NCBI RefSeq assembly: GCF_963675165.1
Contig: NC_087389.1
Span: 2,824,001-2,888,000, forward strand
Source: Halichondria panicea
Lineage: Eukaryota > Porifera > Demospongiae > Suberitida > Halichondriidae
Reading direction: 5' to 3'
DNA: 64,000 nt
Shown here: one piece after another, positions 33,701 through 43,612 of the stretch
How the letters are laid out: each line of letters opens with the position of its first letter
How positions within the stretch are numbered: position 1 is the stretch's first letter
The notes under the pieces: generated by a model
What the model saw: only the letters and a program-made list of their open reading frames with translations
Told to the model about the DNA's origin: nothing
Databases searched by the model: none
Translations under genes and position numbers: made by a program

Positions 33701-36700
33701 GCGCTAGCTTTTTATTAGCTACAAGAGTCAGAAAAGAGCTCCTAAAGCAGCTAGCTATTTAATTATAATACACTTTCTTTGTCAAATGTAAAATTCGAAA
33801 AAGCTTATTCTCCCTACTATAATTCTTTTTGAGCGAAAGCATAACATGGCGTGAGGCACATTAGCTCAGCGCAGCTTGCAACACTCGTTATAACATATAC
33901 TGGTATATTTTCTATTCGTTTAAGATCCTGGAATTGTGATTGCTCTTCGAACACCCCCTAATTACAGCTTTCGCAGTGAAATATAAAAATTAATGTTGCT
34001 CAGCTGGCACACCATTCTCTTAAGGTGTGCACCTAATGTGCAAGATTATAACCTTCCAAAACATTCGCAATACAGAGCATGCATGTGGTTTGTACCGTAT
34101 TTTACCACTGAGTCCTTTGAAGTTTTGTTGCAGATTTTAATTAATCCAAATTACCTTAAGGTCATATTTTCGCGAGTACTATAATTTCTGCTATTTCTGC
34201 GAATGAGAGTAAAATTGCAAAAATTTGTACTTGCAGATAATTGTAAACGCAATGAATAACTCACAACTTGAGCAGGATTTAGCAGAATTTAATACCAGCA
34301 AAATGAGCTAAACAGTGAAAACCCAAACAAATCTACCTGTGGAAATAAATTATGTCACCTTAAGGTACATGGTTGTAAAAAGAACAGGGTGACTTGCATG
34401 CATCAGTATAAATGACAACTATCAAGTATCCAGGCATTCCTTTGTTTCATACATACATGTAACACTTCACAGATTCAAGTAGTCCTCAAAGAAGTAGCTC
34501 AGCCTCTGACAACATGCTAACAAGACAGTTACTTCACCACCCCTCGGCAGAAAAGATGTCTCATACTATTGAGAAATTTTCTGAACCTATTCTACGGCCC
34601 TTATCAACAATCAGGACAACGAAATCGCAAATCATATTTGCAATCACTCCCACTTATGTTCGTGACACACAGAAGGTTGATCTCACCTCACTATGCCAAA
34701 CAATAATGCATGTACAGAATTTGTTGTGGTTAGTCGTGGAGGATTCTGATATGAAGACCGCCCTAGTTTCTGATGTCCTTGATAGATGCAAAGTAGAAAG
34801 TGTCCAACTGAATGTATACACCCCACCAGGAAAGAAAAGTATTTCGAGTGGCGTTGATCAGAGAAACTTGGGATTAGGCTGGATTAGGAGGTACTGTTCT
34901 AATCAAACAAATTGCACAGGATCTGTGTACTTCATGGATGATGATAACAAGTATGACCTGAGACTATTTGAAGAGGTAAATTATATACTGCGTTGCGTCT
35001 AGTTATAAGTAGATTACACACGCGTGCTTGGTATAGTCAGTTACATAATTATGAGTGTTATAATTAGCCTGCTTGGTCGGCCTGCCGTCCTTTTGCTACA
35101 TTGACTATAATTATGCGGCTGCAGTATATGGATAAAATGCTCGGCCTCTCCTACAGATCAAGAAGACTCAGCAAGTATCAGTGTTCCTTGTTGGATTCTG
35201 TGGGGGAATGAGGGCTGAAGGACCCATCTGTAATCGAAATGGTCGTGCAAAGTTATGGAATGCTAAATGGCAGCCAAAGAGGTATAATCGCATAAGTTAT
35301 AATTATTGTCTTTTATTGCATTTCTTACCAGGTCATTACCCATTGATATGGCTGGGTTTGCTGTCCGTGTGGAGCTTATTGTTGCCAAGCCGAATGCATT
35401 GATAGGAGTTGATAAATTTGGAAAGCAGTCAAAGCTTGGCTACCTAGAGTCAGACTTTCTTGGGAATTTTGTGAATAGGGACATGGTGGAATGCCGGGGG
35501 AACAACAGAGAGGTGTGTACCATGATACAGTGCAAAATATTGCCTTAGTCGGTCGATTTTTCACTAACCCGGATAATGCTAGCTAGGTGAGAGTACACAA
35601 TATTTTTGCACCACGCCTCGTGCTAATATTAAGATGGCATTGGTCTGGGGCCACTTTCTAGTATCTGGGCTATTGCTGTTCAGAACCCACTCGAGTCTCC
35701 ATGCTAGAGCTATCTCAGATTTCCAGTCATGATCGAAGCTCCGTAAGTTTTCCAGCACTTCAAACTCAGTAGGTGTATGGACGTGGCCCCGGACTAACGT
35801 CATTATTAACACAATACACGATGGCCAGAGCAGCTACAATGCCTAGTTTGACAACTTCAAGTTAGCATTAAAACAATTGCACCAAACTAAAACATTTTAC
35901 GAAACAGAACCAGCCACATAGAAAGCAGTCGTAAAAATGCGGAATATTCCCTTGCTAAAATCTTGGGTAGGCTTGGCCATTTTGAGCATGCTAGCGTACA
36001 AATTGAGTATAATAGGCACGTTTTTCAAATTTGGGTGAGAATTATGCTGGCATAATGGGCACCTTTATCATAATTATGAGAATAGGCAGGCTTTGGAACA
36101 CAGCTTTGTACCTAGTAGTATTGTATAGGTGAATATAAGCGTATAGATCTGCTATTGACCCCATGAGCACAATAATCCAATTTCTATGGTATACAGACTA
36201 CTCACAAATGTGTGGCCTCTCTGTAACGGCTAGGAGGCTGTTCCCCAATGGTGTCCGTTACAGACTAAGGCAATATTTGTCCGTTATATGGAGGTTCCAC
36301 TGCTAATTTGAAATGAGAAGTTAGCCGTATCGAGAATGCGCCTATAAAGCAGTCATTTTCGAGCCCCACCCAGTAACCGGATGTCTCTGTGATGAGGGCT
36401 GACTCGTAAGCTAGCTAGAAAATGAGCAAGCAGGCAACCCTAACTGGATCTATATCATACTATTATGTTACAGTTCATTTTACAGTTCATTTTAATTATA
36501 AAAACATTCATATTGACCAGGAACTGGACCTCATCTATGTCTCACATTCTCTCAGCATGCCCAGAGAGTCCTTCCAGATGGACATCACCAGCTATATAGC
36601 TACCATGCACTATACAAGCTAGCTAGCTCATAGATCAACAAAATTAGCTATCCTTCGCATAATTGGAAAAGCGCTTCAATTCGAGTACAAAAAACCTGCA

Positions 36701-37965
36701 TTTGAGCATGCGCTTAAGATACGCTTATAGTGAGTAATCGCTAATAATTCAGTTTCTACGGTAGTTTTACAGTGGATGGTCTTTGAGAGGTTCGATTGCA
36801 ACCACATGTATGCTCTATGAGCCAATTCCTGCTTCAATTAAATCTTGGAGTTTCGCTAACTTCTCTAGCTAACACAAGCTTTGAAAAGGCTATAGGGACA
36901 AGCTACAGCTAGGTTTTCACTCTTTCTGCTAATTCTGGGTGTGACTGTCCGTTCCCAGAAGGTTATTTTCCACTGCTAAAGCTGATTGGGGAAGAAAAAA
37001 AGCAGCTCGTTATACGGAGAGAGAGGTGGCCGTTCTTGAGAGGTTGTTTTACATTCAATCCGGACCTGAGTTCTTGTCGTTATAGAGCGAGTGGTTGCTC
37101 TTCGGAGGTGGTCGTTAATGGAGGTTCCACTGTATCTCCTTGACGAGCATGATTCTAGGATATAGTGTTACACAGTCATGCATGCGGCCATTATATAGTT
37201 AGTGATAACTATGTTACTTGTGTGACGTCAATGATAGTTGTGGTCTATGTTGTACTCTTAGTTTACACGGAAGAATAATGCGGGGAATATGGAAGGAATC
37301 TTCAAGATCTTCATTATCGCTATAATCTTCACTTGTAAACTCTCAGTTAGCATCATTATTTTGATTCAGAACATTCCACGAACGTTGATTGGCTGTTCCA
37401 TTATAATTGCAGCTTTGATTCCAACCGTATAACCAGCATTAAAAAGGATGTTATGTTATACATGATACTGTACTGATAATACATGCTCAAACAAAATCCA
37501 TTAACTTGCAGGACCATATAAAGGACTCCACTTAGCTGTGGCTGAGATATAGATCTACTGAGCATGTTCTAAACGGCCAAGCCTGAGCAAAGAACCCAGT
37601 AAAGATTATAGCCTAGGCATTGCCCAGGCAGCAACCCCGGCATATGATTTGGCTCTAAATAATTGGCTCTAAATAAGAGCATTGGCATGGCAAAAGCCCC
37701 GCGTGGGTGTTTGCTAGGCCACTGTTGAGGTTGCTTCCACTGAATCAAATACAGCTCCGTAATGCACAGTCATAATAATTATCATCATCTAATAACTAGC
37801 TTACTAACATCAGTTTCTATAATTATTATAACACAATGTCATAGTTGTTTGAGCATCATTATTTTATAATTGTACCTGCAGGTGCTGGTGTGGCATGTGA
37901 GGACTCAAAAGCCAAGAATTAGATATCTACCAAATCTAAAAAGAGGTATTCAGTTTGTAGTTTGA
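30772..37965 (+). CDS. Beta-1,3-glucuronyltransferase (B3GAT/GlcAT-I family)
   Basis: Type II Golgi glycosyltransferase (GT43) that transfers glucuronate from UDP-GlcA to terminal galactose, for example to finish the proteoglycan linker tetrasaccharide. Exons: 30772-30856, 34473-34975, 35157-35281, 35332-35512 and 37882-37965; 978 nt, 325 aa, all in phase. The N-terminus MRWPWIVLLLSSNVLTAIV is a signal anchor, followed by a Ser-rich stem. Catalytic-domain signatures: FAITPTYVRDTQKVDLT, LLWLVVEDSD, QRNLGLGWIRR, the metal-binding DDD in YFMDDDNKYDLRLFEE, FLVGFCGGMRAEGP, IDMAGFAVRVELI, the GYLES glutamate thought to act as catalytic base in this family, and VLVWHVRTQKP. The length matches B3GAT3 (about 335 aa). 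Intron 1 (3.6 kb) contains the repeat-exon element and several MITEs. The start was chosen because the hydrophobic anchor follows at once and the GTGAGT donor restores phase. Acceptor specificity is inferred. Confidence 0.92.
31020..31700 (+). pseudogene. Degenerate mobile-element fragment with repeated 69-bp exon modules
   Basis: A basic coding remnant (MNTDNERKQERLRIRRDRNR) breaks by stop and frameshift. It is followed by three near-identical exon-like modules at about 31359-31427, 31479-31547 and 31604 onward. Each starts (D/E)TPEARQARLQQMAAS and is separated by short introns of about 51 and 56 bp with GTAAGT donors and pyrimidine-AG acceptors. The middle module is 69 nt and phase 1-1 symmetric, so it can be added or lost without frame change. 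The style resembles the Arg-rich N-termini of Helitron/PIF-helicase-type elements, but no Rep or helicase is present. It sits in intron 1 of the glucuronyltransferase. Family assignment is tentative. Confidence 0.4.
31030..31062. repeat. (TATG)n microsatellite
   Basis: Six copies of gtat/tatg between ctctgtatg and tagtgg. Confidence 0.85.
32016..32462. repeat. MITE (acagtggaacctccat family), copy 1
   Basis: Ends tacagtggaacctccataaa and taatggacgttccactgtac, with internal gagaggtggtc and attctgggtgtggctgt. It is in intron 1 of the glucuronyltransferase. Confidence 0.75.
32465..32760. repeat. attaatagtatggct family, second locus
   Basis: Shares attaatagtatggctaagag, the gggattagtagcacgagtaa stretch and gaacgtgcggtcgtcaaggc with 3785-4440. 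It lies in intron 1 of the glucuronyltransferase. Confidence 0.65.
33140..33800 (+). repeat. GT-repeat family, two adjacent copies
   Basis: Copy 3 (33140-33380) has gcgcttgcgcaagcaaggta, a TG/CG tract (33186-33232) and the family tail. Copy 4 (33408-33800) follows directly, with a shorter GT tract and a longer tail matching 2990-3230. Confidence 0.7.
36767..37132. repeat. MITE (acagtggaacctccat family), copy 2, 5' damaged
   Basis: Shares attctgggtgtgactgtccg, gctcgttatacgga and gttaatggaggttccactgt with the copy at 32016. The left end is truncated (ttacagtggatggtctttg). A solo end is at 36255-36302. Confidence 0.7.
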
Positions 37966-38892
37966 TTTTTTGTTAATCACTGTGTTTAAAAACAAATACC
38001 TGCAGCAGGTTAGAAAGGAATTATCCCATCATCAAATTAATACTCGGCAACGTACGTTGCATCACATGCAGTCATGCAGTCATTTATAATTAGAGTGTCA
38101 TAAAAAAATAATTATGATTTTCCAGTGGCGCACAAATAGAGTAAGAAAAACTAGTTTGGCGCTTTATATTAGAGTGGCGTGCTTAGCAATACAATAATGT
38201 AGAGTACTAGTACAGGTACTTGTTTCCACGAGGCTATCATGATAGGCCTCTGCCAAATATTCCAGATAAGTTTTTGAATGGCAACCTTTTTTATAATAAT
38301 ATTTTGCAAGTATCAGCGAACTTTGATCACTTCGCAACAATAAACCTAAACTGGTACTGGTATGACACACGATCCTTGCCACACAATAGATCGCAAAGAA
38401 TCAAATTTTCTGCTGATTGGCTCCTCGCAAAAGTTTTTCACCAGCAAACTATTCTAGTAATACGTATGGTAATAGGTACGTGTAGTGACCGTATTGTGAA
38501 AAGAGTTGTACATTGGTTAGTGATTATGCCAAGACATTGCATCAGCCTAGTATTATTTTATTTTCAAATCCTATTATTCCCACTCCAAAGCACAACATAG
38601 ACCACATCCCATGTTGTTGCACAAGTAACATCAAACTTTAAATAATCGCCACATGACTCTATCTAGCCTATTATAGAATGATGCCATGCTAAGGAGATAA
38701 ATTATCCGCCAAATTGTATGAGAACTACCCATTGTTACTGACTTGACAGACTCATATTTCTAATACCTGCCTCGTAATTGTATAACGGTGTCTGTGTCAG
38801 TATAATTACTATTATGCTCAAAATTAATCTACCAACCCTACAAGTCAGCACACACTTCACATGACCAAAATCTACTTTTTATTTGTTAGTCC

Positions 38893-39005
38893 AATCAATA
38901 ATTTTCGGGGGGCAAAACATTCGTGATTGAGCAATATATTTTATTCACCTCGTGGTTGTGAAAACCACAAATATTTTGTCCCACGAAAATTACCAGCTAT
39001 ACGGT
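38893..39005. repeat. MITE with taccgtatagc ends (3, 5' truncated)
   Basis: Contains ataattttcggggggcaaaa and ends aaaattaccagctatacggt. The 5' terminus is missing. Confidence 0.6.
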
Positions 39006-39033
39006 AATATTTAATGTGAAAATTAACAGGTTG

Positions 39034-39262
39034 GTGCTACAGGTGTGTTATTTTGTAAGAATAGCTTAATCCCATTTTTTGGTGCTACAGGTGTGTTATT
39101 TTGCTGCTGAAATTATCCATTTCTGTGCTATAGTTCGCTGCTGTGTATTTTGTAAGAAGTAGCTTAATCCCATCTTTTGGTGCTACAGGTGTGTTATTTT
39201 GCTGTTGAAATTAAGAAGTAGCTTAATTTCATTTTTGTGCTATAGTTCGTTCGCTGCTGTGT
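39034..39262. repeat. Complex tandem repeat
   Basis: Three imperfect units containing ggtgctacaggtgtgttatt, taagaagtagcttaatccca and tgtgctatagttcgctgctg in shifting combinations. Confidence 0.75.
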
Positions 39263-39800
39263 ATGTAGACACTAGTTAATTTGAACAAGATGGACTCGAG
39301 GTTAACGTGGTGCAGAGGCGCAAATAGATGTCATTAATTATGTATGTCAACATGCATGTCAACATAATAATATGCAACATGAATATACACGTTACACAAG
39401 TCAATAGTGGCATGTGCATGTATACTTACACATTATGTACACATCACAATATGCATGTATCCGGATATTGAGAGTAATTACACTGTAATTTTGTAGGCGG
39501 AAAGGGTGGAGTCTAGATTATTGTGGTCATTGGGTCAAAGTGCAAGTGCTCATTATATAGAATAGGACTAGCACAATAAAATTTATAACTGATAACATTG
39601 CAGCTACAATGTAACTAGCTATAGATAATTATGGTAAATAACTGTTAAGTTAAAGATTGTTGGTGCGAGTAATCTTGTCAGCCATTTATATCATAGCTAG
39701 CTAGCTAGCTCAGAGTCTGATACACTGTCGGTACTTCTTCTTCTTTATCTTTCTCACCTCCAGATTTGGAGAGTAGCCCATGAGGGCAGATTATATTTAG

Positions 39801-39838
39801 AAGCCCACTCCACGTGTACCGACACGTGGAGTGGGCTT
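39801..39838. other. Near-perfect hairpin
   Basis: Arms gcccactccacgtgt and cacgtggagtgggc face each other across a few bases (accga). It could form a stable stem in DNA or RNA. Function unknown. Confidence 0.6.
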
Positions 39839-40334
39839 ATACTTTTACCGCGCATGCACAATCAAGATGTCACACCGTAAAAATAATTATAAGGCGTCTT
39901 TTCCAGCTCAAATTGGAGTCTTGTGGAGGAGTCATCCATAATTAATGTTGTGTGTGCCAACCAGTCTACCTATTACATGGACATGCATACTGATGCATAT
40001 TGGGTTAAGTGTATAATTATGCTGAGGTCATAATTATTGACATCCCATGCAGCATAATACTGTAAATGTGTATACGCATGCTGACATGATATGTATACGC
40101 ATGTTGACATGCATATTGTAATGTGCACATGAATGCACGCGTGTACATTGTCATAGTCATTTTGACACAGATAACACCCCATATATACACTCCTAATTGT
40201 ACCCATAACGGACTCTCCCTACAGAGCATTATTATTTGGCTTGTACTGGACTAGTCGTACATGAACACAGCTGCATGAAGACGTTATCTAAAAATCTTTG
40301 ATATGCCTATAAATAGCAATTTGAACTTCCCACT

Positions 40335-42063
40335 ATGCAGAGGACAACCTCCAAAAAGAGGACAAAAGCTCTGCTCCCAACGAGGGGGAGGGAAGGGCCT
40401 GAGAACCAAGTAGGTACATACAATTTACTTTGTGTGGCCTAGTATGTTGGTTTGTTTGTCTGTTTGTTTCACTTTGTGCATTCTGATTTAAATGCCATAG
40501 CGCTGCGTTTACATAGCGCGGTAGCCTCAGTTATTAGTCGCATATTTTGATGTGTGGTCCCTCTCTGAGGTGTGCCTTCATGAATCTAATTATAGATGGG
40601 GGGTGGATCTGCACCATCTGCTTTTCAAATTAGGTAATAATTAATATGACAGTGCCAACCAGACAACATCTATATAGATCTTATTGGATTTCACCAACTA
40701 CTGTCATAGGTAAGGAAGATCTATTATATTATTATAATTATAGCCTAACTCTAAAACTTGTGCTATTGGGGTCTAGACCCACATTAATATAGACTTGACG
40801 GGCATGGCTCTTCCTTAAAAAAAAAGGAGTATGGACAGGTTGCATGCAAGCTTGCATGTATCAGGTAGCTCAGTTTTGGACAAGTCCATTAAGTAACTGT
40901 CCCATTTCCAATGCAGTTGGCATTGTCACATTTAATTTCTAGTTTTAACTTCAGTATGTCAATGTGTGTAGTTTATTTTGACTGTCCCAAACTACTGTAA
41001 CTCTTTCGGCCTAGTGACTAGAGAGCCATTCACTGACTGAATTGTCTACTTCTTTTCAGCTGTACGTAAACTTTCAGCCGCTGGTGATGAAGTGCTTGAA
41101 GATTCTCAGCTGCAAGCAGTTTCTCCGTGATCTCCACTACTCAAGACTATGGTTTACATCGAGTGACTGGAAATCACTTGTATACATACCTGTAAGTAAT
41201 TCCAATTTTGAAATGCTAATTAATCTGGTCCAACCCCTTCGTTTCAGTGGCTACCTTACAAGTGGCAGTACCAAGTGTTCCATGTGATCTACCGCTGGAT
41301 AATTGCCTGCTACTTTATTGAATGGCTAGTTGCGTCTGGAATCCAATTTTCTGAGTCTGGTCCTCGTTGGTTGATTTACTTGACTAATTGGGGAATTGTT
41401 GGGTTTGTTTTCTATCTCCTTGTGGCTGCTCTTTCAGTCACCACAAAGTTTATTACTGTTCATGTCTGCAATCGGAAGTCTCAAGATGGGGATCGTACTT
41501 TTGACTATAAGTTCAATAAACCGGAAGGCTGTTGCGGCTTTGGTAGTAACCAGCTCTCTTGGTATCAAATGTTTCACTGGGCCACCTTTTCCATATTTTC
41601 TGAGATTGCCTTGGGGATTGTGATTCTGTTCTGGGTTGTGCTCTATACCGGTGGTTCTATAGATGGTGTCAGTGCCAACACCCATCTTGTGAATGGCCTT
41701 GTAACAATCTTGGATGTGTTCATGTTTGGCGTACCTGTAGGACTACTTCATGTGATCTACCCGCTTTTCTTTTGCACTGCCTATGCCAGCTTCACTGGAA
41801 TCTATTGGGCTGCCAATGGGACTAATCCAGGAGATGAAGAGCGCTACATATACCCCGTGCTTGACTATGAAACGCAGCCAACTTTTTCAGCCATTGTTGT
41901 AATCTTGGCGACTGTAGTCCTCATACCAGTTGTACACTTGGCCTTGTTTGCCTTGCATTTGTCACGTTTTTGGCTTGTGTACGCCTTGTATGGTAGTAAC
42001 GTATCATGTTGGGAAAAACAAGCAGAGGAAGCAGAAGAAAATGAGATGAAGTCTCAGGAATAG
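40335..42063 (+). CDS. Rolling-stone family multi-span membrane protein
   Basis: Exons 40335-40409, 41060-41191 and 41248-42063 join in phase to 1023 nt, 340 aa. Exon 1 is a short basic start (MQRTTSKKRTKALLPTRG). The body has about seven hydrophobic segments: for example VIYRWIIACYFIEWLVASGI, PRWLIYLTNWGIVGFVFYLL, MFHWATFSIFSEIALGIVIL, TILDVFMFGVPVGLLHVIYP and FSAIVVILATVVLIPVVHLA. WLIYLTNWG and the YR-W start are typical of the Rolling stone (rost) family, named for a Drosophila myoblast-fusion protein whose biochemical role is unknown. The C-terminus is acidic (KQAEEAEENEMKSQE). Exon 1 is the least certain: an alternative is to begin at ATG 41087 in exon 2. It has no close neighbour gene on the right, only repeats. 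Confidence 0.75.
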
Positions 42064-42421
42064 TCCGTATATATAAACTCGTTTTGCATGTAGATACAGT
42101 GGTAGTGTGACACTGTCACCCAGAATGACATAACCAATATTTTTTACTATGTGCTAGCGCCAAGAGTAGATGGCGATTCTATTTTGTAGCCTGACACTCA
42201 TCTCCAGGCCAATTTTCTTTAATGTGTAATCTGGAAAAATTGACCTGGGACAACCACTGCAAAGATCAAAGCATTCCAGTCATATGTACAATGTCAATAT
42301 TATGTCAGTGTTGCACTCTCCTACACTATGACAGTTTATAAGAACACATAACTATAGCAACCATAACCCTAACCCTATAACCCTACATAATTATATTAAT
42401 TGCGGTGCATTAGTATCATTA

Positions 42422-42601
42422 GGTACGGTATAGCCGATAATTTTCGTTGTCCAAATTTGTGTGTAAATTAACAAAATACTTCGTATTCTAAAGATTCGTA
42501 CAGCTCAGAATGGTGACGTAGAACCATTTTTGAATGATGCTTCTCTACAATACAAAAAGACGAAAATGTGCACTATACAAAAATAACCTGCTATACAGTA
42601 T
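42422..42601. repeat. MITE with taccgtatagc ends (4)
   Basis: Begins gtacggtatagccgataatt and ends aataacctgctatacagtat. It carries a 48-bp segment duplicated at 43005-43050. Confidence 0.65.
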
Positions 42602-43122
42602 CAAGAGTTCATGAACTCTTGACAGTATCTAGTATTATACACTGCATGCAAGTATATAGCCAAACAGCAAATTGATTATTGTAGTTATTGCATGGGCCTG
42701 TGCAATATGGCACTGGATCAATGGCATTATGTCACTCTAGTGATGAGTAAAAGAGGGTACCAGGTAAGGTAAGAGGTATTATAGTGAGACGGAAAAAAGG
42801 ATTTTCAGCAGCTATTTCGGGAGTTTTACGCGCTTGTGTTGACAGAGGTACCACTTAAGTACAGTGGGTGTGGAAAGAATTAAATTTGAACTGGTATCTA
42901 TTACCACTCGCGTTTTAAATCAACATGGTCCTGCCGCACCCTCTATCATAGTTAGGGTATTGCGTTACACTCACATGAAAGGTATGAAGTATGAATACTT
43001 GTACAGCTCAGAATGGTGACGTAGAACCATTTTTGAATGATGCTTCTATGGCAACATTTTTAGCAGCATTCTTTACTACTATGAAGATATGTGATTGACT
43101 TGTATCTATATATTGTCGGCGA

Positions 43123-43260
43123 GTGTCCAATCTTTATTTCATTTTGAGAAGAATTGGCCTGCATGGGATGGATCGACCGAAGTGCAGAGAGATGGTTCTC
43201 AGCATTCTGGGAGCCATGCCATCTGATCGATTCTTTACATCAAATGCCCTAGTAAGCTTT
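43123..43260 (+). other. Possible isolated exon of unknown gene
   Basis: An open stretch reading LRRIGLHGMDRPKCREMVLS then ILGAMPSDRFFTSNAL ends at a consensus donor (gtaagc, 43253). Nothing upstream or downstream could be joined to it. It lies 180 bp left of the gypsy insertion. It may be a relic exon or part of a mobile element. Confidence 0.25.
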
Positions 43261-43440
43261 CGGATTCTTTTTTGGCAAACACTCCGCTCCCTTGTACGTA
43301 CCCTTTACTAATTGTGGCTACCTCAAGCAAGCTATTTAATGCTGTTATCTCCAAGTATGAAGCATTTCTTTTGAATTACATGACAAATTAACAAGTGTCC
43401 TTGTCCCAATTTGCCTGTGAGTGTTGTGTTCTGCCAACAC

Positions 43441-43574
43441 TAAATAATAAGGAGTAATCCTATTTGCTCACGTATTGTAAACTCAGTCAGAATTAGATAT
43501 TCACGTAAATCAATGATTAGTACAACTGATTAAATAAGGTAAATACTACCTATCTATAAAGTCAATGTTCTCTA
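43441..43574 (-). repeat. 3' LTR of the gypsy element
   Basis: 134 bp, identical to 48343-48476. Preceded on the left by the target duplication aacac. The LTR is short for this class. Confidence 0.9.
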
Positions 43575-43612
43575 TCTCCTCCCAAGACTTTAACCAGGGG
43601 GACTTAAAGGCT

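Larger units (their letters stand above)
37966..40334. other. Spacer between the glucuronyltransferase and rolling-stone genes
   Basis: Holds MITE piece 38893-39005, tandem repeat 39034-39262 and hairpin 39801-39838. The segment 38290-38460 (gcgaactttgatcacttcgc) loosely resembles 61385-61560. No gene was recognised. Confidence 0.5.

Noticed and set aside
38220-38600. 126-aa ORF
   Set aside because: It has no domain or splice context and overlaps a dispersed repeat related to 61385-61560.
42362-42386. Telomere-like ccctaaccctataaccct, and a similar run at 50650-50668
   Set aside because: Only two to three units each, inside ordinary spacer; too short to claim an old chromosome end or fusion.
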